Part shown: positions 8,926 to 20,084 of the stretch, one piece after another
Layout: each line of letters begins with the position of its first letter
Numbering within the stretch: position 1 is the stretch's first letter
Source of the DNA: Pelagibius sp040217155
GTDB lineage: Bacteria; Pseudomonadota; Alphaproteobacteria; Kiloniellales; Kiloniellaceae
Assembly (NCBI GenBank): GCA_040217155.1
Contig: JAVJNS010000008.1
Span: 124,001 to 188,000 of the forward strand
Direction of reading: 5' to 3'
Length of the DNA stretch: 64,000 nt
Translations under genes and position numbers: made by a program
Notes under the pieces: model-generated
Databases searched by the model: none
The model's input: the letters and a program-made list of their open reading frames with translations, nothing else
Told to the model about the DNA's origin: nothing

Positions 8926-9906
8926 ATGTCGCTGCTGGAAAACATGCGGGTCTTCGTGCGGGTCGTGGAGCAGGACTCCATGTCGGCCGCCGGCCGCCTG
9001 CTGCGGCTCTCTCCGGCGGTGGTCAGCCACCGCATCCAGACGCTGGAGAGCCATCTCGGCGTGCGCCTGCTGAACCGCACCACGCGGCGGGTGCAGCCGA
9101 CCGACCAGGGCCTCGCCTTCTACCAGGCCTGCCAGGAGGTGCTGGCCGCCGTGGAACGCGCCGAGACGGTGGTGGCCGGCGACAGCGGCGCGCCGCAAGG
9201 GAGTTTGCGCATTACCGCGCCGCTCGGCTTCGCCCGGCGCGTGCTGGCGCCGCTGGTGCCGGAGTTCCAGGCGCTGCACCCCAAAGTGACCCTGCAACTG
9301 CGCTGTTCCGAGCACATCATCGACCTGCTGACGGAATCGGTCGACGTGGCGCTGCGCATGGCCATCCACTCCGACTCCTCGCTGATCTCGCGCAAGATCG
9401 TCGACTGCGAGCGCCTGCTCTGCGCCGCGCCGGCCTATCTCTCCGACAAGGGCACGCCGCGACAGCCGCAGGATCTGCACGACCACAACTGCCTGCTGCT
9501 GCGCTTCCCCGGCTCGCAGCAGTTCCGCTGGACCCTGCGGACGCCCGACGGCCCGCAGGCGCTCTCCGTGCAGGGCGGCTTCGACGCCGACGACGGCGAC
9601 CTGCTGACCGGCTGGGCGCTCGACGGCCGCGGCATCGTCCTCAAACCGCTGTGGGAGGTGGCCGAGCACCTGAAGGCCGGCCGCCTGGTCGCGGTGCTGC
9701 CCGAGACCCCGCCGGAGCCGGTGACGCTCAGCGTGCTCTACCCCCACCGCCGCCTGCTGCCGACCCGCGTGAAGGCCTTCGCCGACTTCGCGGTGAAAAG
9801 GTTCGCCGAAGAGGTCGAGAAGAACCTGGGCGGGATGAGCCTGGCGGGCTTGCCGCCAGCAAAGAATCCGGCGAAGAAGCCAGCCAAGAAGAAGCGGCGG
9901 GGTTAG
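8926..9906 (+). CDS. LysR-family transcriptional regulator
   Basis: 326 residues. The N-terminal winged helix-turn-helix (about 1-60; MRVFVRVVEQDSMSAAGR, SPAVVSHRIQTLE) is followed by a LysR substrate-binding domain (about 88-295). The sequence is closest in style to the group with GSLRITAPLGFARR. The end is unusual: a lysine/alanine tail (NPAKKPAKKKRRG) that may add non-specific DNA affinity. It is divergent from puuD-guaD, so control of urate/guanine use is the natural guess; the inducer is unknown. Confidence 0.9.
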   Translation: MSLLENMRVFVRVVEQDSMSAAGRLLRLSPAVVSHRIQTLESHLGVRLLNRTTRRVQPTDQGLAFYQACQEVLAAVERAETVVAGDSGAPQGSLRITAPLGFARRVLAPLVPEFQALHPKVTLQLRCSEHIIDLLTESVDVALRMAIHSDSSLISRKIVDCERLLCAAPAYLSDKGTPRQPQDLHDHNCLLLRFPGSQQFRWTLRTPDGPQALSVQGGFDADDGDLLTGWALDGRGIVLKPLWEVAEHLKAGRLVAVLPETPPEPVTLSVLYPHRRLLPTRVKAFADFAVKRFAEEVEKNLGGMSLAGLPPAKNPAKKPAKKKRRG

Positions 9907-9952
9907 GCCGCCGCCACGCCGCGCGGGACGGCCCGGTGCCTGGCGCAGCGCC

Positions 9953-11359
9953 TCAAGGCAGCCGGTAGCCGCAGGCATTGCAGAACCTGTTGCCGGCCGC
10001 CACGCGGCCGCCGCACTGGTGGCAGTACCTGAGTGCCGTTTCCGCCGCGGGCTCGGCTTCCCGCTGCGCCGCGCGCGGTTTCGGCCGCGGTTTCTCCGCC
10101 TTCGGTTTTGCGGCTCGCGGCGGCGTTTCCAAGGCCGCCAGCAGGGCGCCGGCGTCGCCATAGCGGTGGTTGGCGGGGGCGACGCAGGTGTCGATCACCT
10201 CGATCAGGGGGGCGGGCACGCCGCGATCCTCCAGGCGGCGGCGCCAGCCGCCGTCCATGCGCCAGGTGACGTTGCCGACCAGCAGCTGATAGGCGACGAC
10301 CCCCAGCGCGTAGACGTCGTCCTGGGGGCTGGGCGCGGCAAGGCGGTCGCGCGCCGGGTCGCAGTAGATCGGCGTAAAGGCGCCGTGGATCAGCGTCGGA
10401 TTGATCGACGCCTCGATCTCCCGGCCGCCTTCGGCGGCTTCGCTCGCGGCCATGAAGCGGCCGATGCCGAAGTCGGCGACCTTCACCCGGCCCTGACTGG
10501 TGACCAGCAGGTTCGCCGGCTTGAGGTCGCGATGGACGATCTTGTTGTCATGGGCGACGGTGAGGGCGCGGGCCGCCATCTTCAGCACCGCGACCACTTC
10601 CTTCGGTTTGGGTGCCTTGCCGCCGAAAGATTCGAGCCAGGAAGTGAGATTGCCGCCGTCGATGTATTCGTAAATCAGGAACGGCGGATCGGCGGAGTAG
10701 GCGGTCTGCAGCAGCTGCACGAAATCCTTCTCCGGGCTTTGATCCTGCAGCCGGTCGAGCAGTTCGATCTCCTGCTTCAGGCTCGGCAGCAGCTCCATAT
10801 CGAGACAGAACTTGAGCGCCACCGGCGGCGCCGCGGCGCGTTCCGTATGGTGCGCCTTCCACACCTCGGCGAAGCCGCCCTGCCCGAGCAGCGATTCCAG
10901 GCGCAGGTCGTGGCCGGGAATCTTGTCGCCGGGCCGGAACCGCGGCGGGCGGATCGGCACGAAGCGCGCCATCTCCTCCGGCGAGCGCGGCAACTGGGAG
11001 AGCAGCGTGGTGACGTGGCCGCCGTCGTTCCAGCGGTGGATCGCCTGGCGCGAGGTCATCGGCACGGCGGAGAGGTACTTGATCAGCGCCGCCTTCTGAG
11101 CGTCGTCCAGATCGGCCTCGGCGACCTGCCGCGCCGCCATGTCGTAGGCGCGGCTGAAGGGCATGCGCGCCAGGGCGTCCAGCTTGTCCTGCTGGTCGGC
11201 CTTCCGGTGCTTGCTGAGCACCTTGAAGAAGGCCTTGCTGACGTGGGTCGCGAGCGCCATGGCCAGGTGGCTGCCCGGCAACAGCACCCCGGTCACGTCC
11301 TGCAGGGCCGCGGTGGTCAGATCGCGAAAGACTTCCTCACCGATCAGGTCGGAGACCAT
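9953..11359 (-). CDS. Ser/Thr protein kinase with C-terminal zinc ribbon
   Basis: 468 residues. An N-terminal helical part (1-150) of unknown family is followed by a full Hanks-type kinase domain: glycine loop LLGQGGFAEVWKAHH, the Lys in VALKF, catalytic loop HRDLKPANLL, and VADFGIG for the DFG motif. After an Ala/Lys/Pro-rich linker the protein ends in a CxxC-x10-CxxC zinc ribbon (CHQCGG ... CNACGYRLP). No membrane helix is seen, so it should be cytosolic. The gene for a 57-residue zinc-ribbon protein lies 31 bp upstream on the same strand, so the pair is probably one operon. Targets are unknown. Confidence 0.9.
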   Translation of the reverse strand: MVSDLIGEEVFRDLTTAALQDVTGVLLPGSHLAMALATHVSKAFFKVLSKHRKADQQDKLDALARMPFSRAYDMAARQVAEADLDDAQKAALIKYLSAVPMTSRQAIHRWNDGGHVTTLLSQLPRSPEEMARFVPIRPPRFRPGDKIPGHDLRLESLLGQGGFAEVWKAHHTERAAAPPVALKFCLDMELLPSLKQEIELLDRLQDQSPEKDFVQLLQTAYSADPPFLIYEYIDGGNLTSWLESFGGKAPKPKEVVAVLKMAARALTVAHDNKIVHRDLKPANLLVTSQGRVKVADFGIGRFMAASEAAEGGREIEASINPTLIHGAFTPIYCDPARDRLAAPSPQDDVYALGVVAYQLLVGNVTWRMDGGWRRRLEDRGVPAPLIEVIDTCVAPANHRYGDAGALLAALETPPRAAKPKAEKPRPKPRAAQREAEPAAETALRYCHQCGGRVAAGNRFCNACGYRLP

Positions 11360-11390
11360 GACCTCGAACCTCGCTCAGCTCGCCGGGCCG

Positions 11391-11564
11391 TCAGAAGCCG
11401 CTGACGATACCCAGAACGAACAGCCCGACGACGGCGATGCCGATCCACTTGAAGACGGATTCCCAGGTGGACGCGCCGCCGGACGCCGCTTCGAATTTCT
11501 TGCCGCAGCCGCCGCAGAACTGTGCCTTGGCGGGATTGGCCGCTCCGCAATCCGGACACTTCAT
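11391..11564 (-). CDS. Small zinc-ribbon protein with C-terminal membrane anchor
   Basis: 57 residues from ATG at 11564, preceded by GGGAGA. It starts with a double CxxC zinc ribbon (MKCPDCGAANPAKAQFCGGCG) and ends in one hydrophobic helix (IGIAVVGLFVLGIVSGF), so it is probably tail-anchored with the zinc ribbon in the cytosol. The ribbon resembles the one at the end of the adjacent kinase. The two may share a partner or assemble together; this is inference from adjacency. Confidence 0.75.
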   Translation of the reverse strand: MKCPDCGAANPAKAQFCGGCGKKFEAASGGASTWESVFKWIGIAVVGLFVLGIVSGF

Positions 11565-12064
11565 GACAAGCTCTCCCATCGTCCAGGGGGTGGACCGAGG
11601 ACCGGCCGCTGCCTGTGTCCGGCCTCCAGGATGGATACCCGGGTATTCTCCGCCGTTCCGCGCGGTTTCGCAATCGGCGGCAACCCTTTGCCTCGTTTCC
11701 ACGGCCCAGCCTGCAAGGGCGCGGGCGGCGGGGATGTGGCGCTTGTCACAAACTGCAGAGATTTCGCCCGGCCCGGGACACGAACCGCGGCGTTTGCCTG
11801 GCCATTTCGTTCCGGGACAGGATGCCGGTAGAGCAGTCTTGCCGATGGGACGGCGGCATCGCAGCGGCGGTGTCGCCGGGTCGGCTTCGCGGAGGAGATA
11901 GGTCCAATGCGGGCAGCATCGATTCTTGTGGTGGCTATCCTTCTCTCGGCCGCCCGGCGCCGGCGCGGAAAACCGCCGGAGAAAGGTCCCGCCGGCCGCC
12001 GATCTTTGCTAGACTCGGCACCCCGCCGGGCGCCGCCGCTGCCCGGCCCGCAGAGGGACTCGCC
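11565..12064. other. Intergenic region without a supported gene
   Basis: This 500-bp divergent gap lies between the small zinc-ribbon gene and the radical SAM gene. Reading frames continue upstream of the radical SAM start, but they are Arg/Pro/Ala-rich and lack a ribosome-binding site. Both promoters are expected here, yet none could be assigned with confidence. Confidence 0.4.
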
Positions 12065-13027
12065 ATGGCCGACGAGATCGTACCGAAAATGATCCGACTG
12101 GAAGCTTCGTCGCATTGCCAGCTGCGCTGCCCGTCCTGCCCCACCACCACCGGCGCGATCGATGCGGCGGTGGGCAAGGGCTTCCTCACGGCCGCCGACT
12201 TCCACAAACTGCTGAACGACACGCCGTCGCTGGAGCACGTCGAACTGTCCAACTACGGCGAGATTTTCCTCAATCCCGAACTGCTGGAGATCATGGCTTC
12301 CGCTCACGCGCGGGGCGTGAGCCTGTCGGCCGACAACGGCGTGAATCTCAACAGCATCCGCGACGACGTGCTGGAAGGCTTGGTCAAGTACGGTTTTCGC
12401 AGCATGACCTGCTCGATCGACGGGGCCAGCGCCGCGACCTACGCCCGCTACCGGCTGCGCGGATCCTTCGACAAGGTCATCGCCAACATCCGCAGGATCA
12501 ACGCCTTCAAGAAGCAGTATAACGCCGCGCGGCCGGCGCTGGTGTGGCAGTTCATCGTGTTCGGCCACAACGAGCACGAAATCGAAGCGGCCCGGGAGCT
12601 GGCCGAAAGTCTCGACATGACCTTCCGCCTCAAGCTGAGCTGGGACGACGGAGAGTTCGAGGTGAAGGACAAGGAACTGGTGGCCCGGGCCACCGGCCTG
12701 GGGGTCGCCAGCCGTAAGGCGTACAAAGAGAAATTCGGCCGCGATTACCAGCAGCGGATCTGTGCCCAGCTCTGGGTGCTGCCGCAGATCAATTGGGACG
12801 GCAAGGTGCTCGGCTGCTGCCGGAACTTCTGGGGCGACTTCGGCGGCAACGCCTTCAGGGACGGCCTGACCGAGAGCGTCAACAGCGAGAAAATGACCTA
12901 CGCCCGGCAGATGCTGCAGGGCCGCCAGCCGGCGCGCGGCGACATCCCCTGCACCACCTGCGAGATCTACATCGGGATGCAGGCCGACAACAAATTCCTC
13001 ACGGCCAGGAAGAAGCCAGGCCGATAG
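12065..13027 (+). CDS. Radical SAM/SPASM-domain protein
   Basis: 320 residues from ATG 12065 (MADEIVPKMIRLEASSHC). The radical SAM cluster motif is C-x3-C-x2-C (HCQLRCPSC, about residues 18-25). A TIM-barrel-like body with SNYGEIFLNPEL and SIDGASAATYARYR follows. A SPASM-like C-terminal Cys set (CAQLW, GKVLGCCRNFWGDFGGN, CTTCEIY) should bind a second Fe-S cluster. Proteins of this class modify peptides or small molecules using S-adenosylmethionine. No precursor peptide gene is evident next to it, so the substrate is unknown. Confidence 0.88.
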   Translation: MADEIVPKMIRLEASSHCQLRCPSCPTTTGAIDAAVGKGFLTAADFHKLLNDTPSLEHVELSNYGEIFLNPELLEIMASAHARGVSLSADNGVNLNSIRDDVLEGLVKYGFRSMTCSIDGASAATYARYRLRGSFDKVIANIRRINAFKKQYNAARPALVWQFIVFGHNEHEIEAARELAESLDMTFRLKLSWDDGEFEVKDKELVARATGLGVASRKAYKEKFGRDYQQRICAQLWVLPQINWDGKVLGCCRNFWGDFGGNAFRDGLTESVNSEKMTYARQMLQGRQPARGDIPCTTCEIYIGMQADNKFLTARKKPGR

Positions 13028-13179
13028 GCCCGCCGGAAAAATGCCGCGATGGCGGCGACAACCTGATCCTCGGCGCCGAACAAGCTGCGACCGGTCCGAA
13101 TGCCAGCGCACCCACTGCCGCTGCGCCGGCCCTCAAAGAGCACGAACAGGGCGGCGGCACCGCTTTCGCGCCAAATGTC

Positions 13180-14196
13180 TCATCTGACCAGAGTCCAGGG
13201 CAGCACCCTGCCGTCCACCGGCCGCACGGCGGTGAGGGTCAGGCCGGTCTTCACGATCCGCGGGCAGGCCCTCTGCCCCTGGGCGAACTTTGGCACCTGC
13301 AGACAGAAGCGACGGTCCTCCGCCCACCACCGGCCGGTTTCACGATAGGCCTCGCCGCCCGCGCCGCCGAAGGTATAGCCGGCGGTCCCGTCGGCATTGA
13401 GGACGATCTCGAACGGCAATCCGTCGGACGCGCGCCGGCCGGTGAGGGTCACTCCCGCCATCAAGGCCGCGATATCGCCGGCCGGCATGGTGTCGCTAGC
13501 GATGTTCTCCGCAAAGGCCGACAGCGGCCGCGGTCCCGTTCCGCTGCTGTCCCAGAACCAAAAGCCCGCCGCCACGATGACGGCAAGCACCACGGCCGCG
13601 GCAAGCGGCAGCCGCCGAAAAGCTTTGCGTTCATCGGTCGTGCCGTCCTTCGCGGCCACCCGCACCGGCGACGGCGTAATGCTGAAGGCCGGGACCGGTT
13701 CGGGAATGTTCTTGACCCGCTGGGGACCGAGATCCTGGAAGCCGACCGAGAGCTTGTTCTTGACCTGCTCGAAGGTGCTGCCGGAGATGCAGATCCCACC
13801 CGGCTCGGCAACGCCTTCGAGACGCGCCGCCACGTTCACGCCGTCGCCCAGAAGGTCGCCGCCGTCCTGCACCAGCACGTCGCCGACGTTGACGCCGATG
13901 CGCAACTCGAGGCGGCGTTCCGGGATCAGCTCCGCGTTGCGCGCGCGCAGCTCGTCCTGAACGGCGATGGCGCAGCGCACCGCCTCGACCGCCGAACCGA
14001 ATTCGGCGAGCACGGAATCGCCGCCGGTATTGAAGATGCGCCCGTCGTGGCGCGAGATGAGCCTGTCGATGACCTCGCGGTGCGCGTGGAGCGTGCGAAG
14101 AGTCGCCTCCTCGTCGGCCGCCATGAGCCGGCTGTAGCCGACCACATCGGCCGCGAAGATCGTCGTCAAACGGCGCCGTCCGTGAGTGTCTTCCAT
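13180..14196 (-). CDS. Class III adenylate/guanylate cyclase with membrane helix and C-terminal domain
   Basis: 338 residues. The N-terminal cyclase catalytic domain (about 8-170) shows the metal-binding strand TTIFAADVVGYSRLM, the hairpin FNTGGDSVLAEF and GDGVNVAARLEGVAEPGGICIS. A single membrane helix (about 208-226, LPLAAAVVLAVIVAAGFWFW) leads to a C-terminal part of about 110 residues that should be extracytoplasmic, with GTAGYTFGGAGGEAYRETGRWW and paired Cys. The product is cAMP or cGMP. The antiporter at 1236-3764 carries a matching cNMP-binding domain, though the genes are 9.4 kb apart. The function of the C-terminal domain is unknown. Confidence 0.88.
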   Translation of the reverse strand: MEDTHGRRRLTTIFAADVVGYSRLMAADEEATLRTLHAHREVIDRLISRHDGRIFNTGGDSVLAEFGSAVEAVRCAIAVQDELRARNAELIPERRLELRIGVNVGDVLVQDGGDLLGDGVNVAARLEGVAEPGGICISGSTFEQVKNKLSVGFQDLGPQRVKNIPEPVPAFSITPSPVRVAAKDGTTDERKAFRRLPLAAAVVLAVIVAAGFWFWDSSGTGPRPLSAFAENIASDTMPAGDIAALMAGVTLTGRRASDGLPFEIVLNADGTAGYTFGGAGGEAYRETGRWWAEDRRFCLQVPKFAQGQRACPRIVKTGLTLTAVRPVDGRVLPWTLVR

Positions 14197-14443
14197 CCGC
14201 GTTCACTCCCCTGGCAAGCGATGGCACACCCCGTCAGACTATTATGGACCGAACGGAAGAATATGGAAGGGGAAGCGGCAAACCACTGACGTCGTTGGCG
14301 TTCCCCTGCAACGCTCCCGTCAGCGGCGCAACGCCGGCAGGCGCCGCCGTCGTTTGCCACTTCCCCGGCAAGGCGTCCAGGCAAGCCGGACAGGCCCTGA
14401 AGCTACAGCCCAGAGCTTCGCCCCGGAGAGCGGCCGCAGACTC

Positions 14444-14477
14444 AAAAAAAAACGGCGGGGATTGTTCCCCGCCGTTT
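14444..14477 (-). terminator. Rho-independent terminator of the ABC importer operon
   Basis: A perfect GC-rich inverted repeat (aacggcgggg / ccccgccgtt, short loop attgtt) lies just past the BMP gene stop. Read on the minus strand it is followed by a run of nine T residues (A-run at 14444-14452 on the plus strand). This is a textbook intrinsic terminator and marks the end of the purine/nucleoside import operon. Confidence 0.92.
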
Positions 14478-14502
14478 CGCCTTCCTGGCCGATGCCTGCG
14501 TG

Positions 14503-15585
14503 TTACGCCGAGACGCCCTCGACGTACCAGCCCATGCCGAGCAGGTCGTTGTCGGAGATGGTCTGGCCGGCGGCGACCTTCTCGGCGCCGGACTGGTCGT
14601 TGATCGGGCCGGTGAAGGGGTGCAGCGAGCCGTCGATGATGGCCTTGCGCACCCGCTCGGCGTCGGCCACCGCCTCGGCCGGCAGGCGCTCGTTGTAGGG
14701 CGCCATCTCGACCATGCCCTCCTTGAAGCCGTACCACACGTTGGAGGTCTGCCAGGTACCGTCCAGCGCCGCTTTCACGCGCTCGATATAGTAGGGGGCC
14801 CAGACGTCGAGGATGGCGGTGGCGTGATACTCCGGCGCGAAGGTGCTCATGTCGGAGGCCTGGCCGAAGCACCACACGCCGCGGCTGCCGGCGGTCTGGA
14901 TCGGCGCCGGCGAGTCGGTGTGCTGGGTGATGACGTCGCAGCCCTGGTCGATCAGCGCCTTGGTGGCATCGGCTTCCTTGCCCGGGTCGAACCAGGAGTT
15001 CACCCAGACCACCTTGATCTCGGCGTCGGGCCGGACCTTGCGGGCGGCGAGAATGAAGGCGTTGATGCCCATCACCACTTCCGGGATCGGGAAGGAGGCG
15101 ACATAGCCGAACTTGCCGGTCTTGGTGACGTGGCCGGCGATGGTGCCGATCACCGCACGCCCCTCGTAGAAGCGGGCGTTGTAGATGGCGACGTTCTTGG
15201 CCGTCTGGATCCCGGTCGCGTGCTCGAACATCACGTCGGGGAACTGCTTGGCGACGCGAATCGTCGGGTTCATGAAGCCGAAGGAGGTGGTGAAGATCAG
15301 CTTGTTGCCCGAGGCGGCGAGCTGGCGGATGACGCGGTCGGCGTCGGGGCCCTCGGCGACGTTCTCGACGAAGGTGGTCTTCACCTTGTCGCCGAACTCG
15401 GCCTCGACGGCCTTGCGGCCGAGGTCGTGGCCGTGGGTCCAGCCGAAGTCGCCGACCGGGCCGACGTAGACGAAGCCGACCTTCAGGGGCTCGGCGGCGA
15501 GGGCGGCGGGACCGCCCAGCGAAAGAGCGCCGGCCGCGGCGGTGCTGCCCGCCAGAAAGTGGCGACGCGACAGATCCTTGAACAT
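14503..15585 (-). CDS. BMP-family ABC transporter substrate-binding protein (nucleoside/purine)
   Basis: 360 residues from ATG 15585, chosen for the AAGGAGG site just upstream. A twin-arginine signal (SRRHFLAGS) is followed by a hydrophobic stretch and an AxA site. The mature part has BMP/PnrA motifs: KVGFVYVGPVGDFGWTHGHD, FTTSFGFMNP, and DVITQHTDSPAPIQTA. Members deliver nucleosides or purine-like ligands to an ABC permease. It is the last gene of a run with two permeases and a duplicated-domain ATPase, downstream of xdhBC, so purine uptake is the likely job. Confidence 0.92.
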   Translation of the reverse strand: MFKDLSRRHFLAGSTAAAGALSLGGPAALAAEPLKVGFVYVGPVGDFGWTHGHDLGRKAVEAEFGDKVKTTFVENVAEGPDADRVIRQLAASGNKLIFTTSFGFMNPTIRVAKQFPDVMFEHATGIQTAKNVAIYNARFYEGRAVIGTIAGHVTKTGKFGYVASFPIPEVVMGINAFILAARKVRPDAEIKVVWVNSWFDPGKEADATKALIDQGCDVITQHTDSPAPIQTAGSRGVWCFGQASDMSTFAPEYHATAILDVWAPYYIERVKAALDGTWQTSNVWYGFKEGMVEMAPYNERLPAEAVADAERVRKAIIDGSLHPFTGPINDQSGAEKVAAGQTISDNDLLGMGWYVEGVSA

Positions 15586-15637
15586 GAAAAGCCTCCTTGT
15601 TTCTTTGTTTCCCTGCCCGCTGACCGGGCTTGTTAAC

Positions 15638-16567
15638 TCACGTTGATGGCCTAAATGGCTTGCCAAGGCAAGCGGGTGCGTTGAGACGTCCCTTCCAGGG
15701 GCCGGCGGCGATGATGGTCAGCACCAGGATCGTCGCCAGGTAGGGCAGCATCGACATGACCTGGGCCGGAATGCCAAAGCCGCCGGCACCCTGGCTATAG
15801 AGCTGGGCGATGGTGACGCCGCCGAAGAGGTAGGCCCCAGCCAGCAAGCGCCAGGGCCGCCAGGAGGAAAACACCACCAGCGCCAGGGCGATCCAGCCGC
15901 GCCCCGCCGTCATGCCCTCGTTCCACAGCGGCGTGTAGGACAGCGACAGGAAAGCGCCGCCGAGCCCCGCCATGGCGCCGCCGAACAGCACCGCGCCGTA
16001 GCGCACGGCGATGACGTTGTAGCCGATCGAGTGGGCCGAGATGTCGGACTCGCCGACGGCGCGCAGGATCATGCCGCGGCGCGACTTCTTGAGGAACCAG
16101 GCGACGCCGGCCACCGCGGCGAGCGACAGATAGACCAAGACGTCGTGGCCGAAGATCAGCGGTCCGATGATCGGCAGGTCGCTGACGCCGGGGATCGCCA
16201 GCTTGGGCAGCGCCGGCACCGGAATGCCGACGAAGCCGGCGCCGATCAGCGACGACAGACCGAGTCCGAAGATGGTCAGCGCCAGGCCGGTCGCCACCTG
16301 GTTGGCCGCCAGGGTCAGGGTCAGTACGCCGAAGACGAAGGCCATGGCCATGCCGGCAAGCGCGCCGACCAGCACACCGAGGCTGCTGGAGCCGGTGGTC
16401 ACGGCGACGGCGAAGGCGGCGACAGCACCGAGGATCATCATACCCTCGACACCGAGATTGAGGACGCCGGATTTCTCGGTCACCAGCTCGCCCAGGGCGG
16501 CGAAGAGCAGCGGCGTGGCGGCGCTGATGACGGTCAGGATGATCAGGGCGACGACTTCCAGGCTCAT
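15638..16567 (-). CDS. ABC nucleoside-type transporter permease (second subunit)
   Basis: 309 residues with about nine membrane helices, opening with TPLLFAALGELVTEKSGVLNLGVEGMMILGAV, the signature of the branched-chain/ribose-type permease family that pairs with BMP proteins. The GESDISAHSIGYNV loop facing the ATPase is present. It follows the other permease by 4 bp. The pair should form the membrane channel for nucleosides or oxidised purines. Confidence 0.92.
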   Translation of the reverse strand: MSLEVVALIILTVISAATPLLFAALGELVTEKSGVLNLGVEGMMILGAVAAFAVAVTTGSSSLGVLVGALAGMAMAFVFGVLTLTLAANQVATGLALTIFGLGLSSLIGAGFVGIPVPALPKLAIPGVSDLPIIGPLIFGHDVLVYLSLAAVAGVAWFLKKSRRGMILRAVGESDISAHSIGYNVIAVRYGAVLFGGAMAGLGGAFLSLSYTPLWNEGMTAGRGWIALALVVFSSWRPWRLLAGAYLFGGVTIAQLYSQGAGGFGIPAQVMSMLPYLATILVLTIIAAGPWKGRLNAPACLGKPFRPST

Positions 16568-16571
16568 GGTC

Positions 16572-17661
16572 TCATACCTCCGCCGCTTGCGCCGAGCGCG
16601 CGGCCTGGATGGCCGGCGCCCGCCGCCGGATGCGGTAGCGCACCAGGAAATCGGAGGCCAGCAGGAAGAACAGCAGCAGGCCCTGGAACACGCCGGTGAC
16701 GGCCTGCGGCAGGCCGACCTCGACCTGGGCCACCTCGCCGCCGATGTAGGACAGCGCCATGAGCAGGCCGGAGAGGATGATGCCGAGGGGATGCAGGCGG
16801 CCGAGGAAGGCGACGATGATGGCGGTGAAACCGTAGCCCGGCGAGATCACCGGGATCAGCTGGCCGATCGGCCCGGCCACCTCGAAGGTGCCGGCCAGGC
16901 CCGCGAGGCCGCCGCCCAGCAGCAGGGTGAACCAGACGATGCGCGACGCGCTGAAGCCGGCGAAGCGCGCCGCCGCCGGGGCCTGGCCCAGAACCCGCAC
17001 CTGGAAACCGACGATGGTGAAGGTCATCAGCACCCAGCCGGCCACGGCGATGGCCAGCGCGATGACCGTGCCCAGGTGCATGCGCGTGCCCTCCAGGATC
17101 ATCGGCAGCAGGGCGGCGTCGCCGAACATGCGCGACTGCGGGAAGTTGAAGCCCAGGGGATCCTTCAGCGGCCCGTAGACCAGGGTCGAGAGAAACAGCG
17201 TCGCCACGTAGGTCAGCATCAGGCTGGTCAGGATCTCGTTGACCCCGAAACGGGTCTTCAGGAACGCCGGCACCGCCGCATAGGCCATGCCGCCGAGAAT
17301 GCCGGCAACGCACATCAGCGGCAGGGTCAGCCAGGTCTCGTCGCCCCAGAAGGCCAGGGCCACGACGCCGCCGGCGATCGCGCCGATGGTGAGCTGGCCC
17401 TCGGCGCCGATGTTCCAGACATTGGCGCGGAAGCCGACGGCGAGGCCGACACCGATCATGATCAGCGGCGCCGCCTTCACCATCAGCTCGCTCCAGCCGT
17501 AGAGGGACAGCAGCGGCGAGATGAAGAAGTGATAGAGCGCCAGGAAAGGATCGTACCCCATGGCCAGGAAGATGAAGAAGCCGGAGACCACGGTGAGCGC
17601 CACCGCCAGCAGCGGCGTCGCGTAGAGCAGGCTGCGCGGGGTTTCCGGCCGCGCCTCGATT

Positions 17662-17672
<11 letters not shown>
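16572..17672 (-). CDS. ABC nucleoside-type transporter permease (first subunit)
   Basis: 366 residues with about ten membrane helices. Family features are FRANVWNIGAEGQLTIGAIAGG, a domain of the type seen in YufP-like permeases, and the coupling loop GQAPAAARFAGFSASRIV. It overlaps the ATPase gene by 11 bp, consistent with translational coupling in one operon. A second permease of the partner type lies immediately downstream. Confidence 0.92.
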
Positions 17673-19226
<1,554 letters not shown>

Positions 19227-19230
<4 letters not shown>

Positions 19231-20084
19231 GCCGTCCCTCCCCCGAAACGTGAACCGTCGTGAATTTGCCGTGCCCGCAGGTGCTCGGCCAGCGCCGTCA
19301 TGACCTCCGCGGCCGCCAGGGCGGCGATCACCGCCGGGCGCTTGTCGCGAAGGCCGAAGTCGCCGATCGGGCAGGTCAGATCGTCAAGCCGCCGCGGATC
19401 GCCGCCGCGGGCGACGAACCAGCGCTCGAAGCGCCGGCCCTTGGTGCGTGAGCCGATGAGACCGACGTAGGCCAGGTCGCCGCGCGCCAGCGCCGCTTCG
19501 GTGATCTTGAAATCGAGCCCGTGGTCGTGGGTCATGACCGCGACCGCGGCGCCCGGCGCCAGCCGCCCGACCAGGTCGAGCGGATCGCCCCTGTCAGTCT
19601 CGGCGTCCGTCCCGGCGGGGAAGATATCCGCGCGGCGGTCATGCCAGAGGCGGCGCAGCGGCAGGGGCCGCAGCGCCCGCAGCAGCGCCTGGCCGACATT
19701 GCCGGCGCCGAAGACGGCGACCTGCGGCAGGGCGGCGGCTTCCTCGCGTTCCGCCGCCGCGACCCGCGCCAGGGCGGCATCGTCGACCAGCGCCAGCTTC
19801 AGCACCACATGGCCGCCGCAGCACTGCTCCAGGGCCGGGCCCAGCGGCAGGTCGAGACTGTCGGTCCCGCCGCGGCCCGCGGCAAGAATCTCACGCGCCC
19901 GCGCCAGCGCCTCCCACTCCAGCCGGCCGCCACCGATGGTGCCGCTCAGCGCGTCCGCCGTCACCGCCATGACGGTGCCGGCATCGCGCGGCGCCGAGCC
20001 GCGCGCCTGGGCCACGGTCACGAGGACCACGGCGGCGCCCGCCGCGCGCCGCGCCGCGATCCAGTTCGACAGCCGGGCGCTCAT
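19227..20084 (-). CDS. xdhC: Xanthine dehydrogenase accessory protein XdhC
   Basis: 285 residues. The start at 20084 was chosen because its ATG overlaps the xdhB stop as ATGA. Typical features are ARGSAPRDAGTVMAV and GTIGGGRLEWEAL near the N-terminus, CCGGHV, a Rossmann-type VAVFGAGNVGQALLRAL, MTHDHGLDFKI, and the late IGSRTKGRRFERWF and CPIGDFGLRDKRPAVIA. XdhC binds the molybdenum cofactor, helps add the terminal sulfur and inserts it into XdhB. Its place right after xdhB fits that role. Confidence 0.94.

Noticed and set aside
14503..15666. Longer start for the BMP protein at 15666
   Set aside because: It would place 27 polar residues before the twin-arginine signal, while ATG 15585 has a strong AAGGAGG site and puts the signal at the N-terminus.
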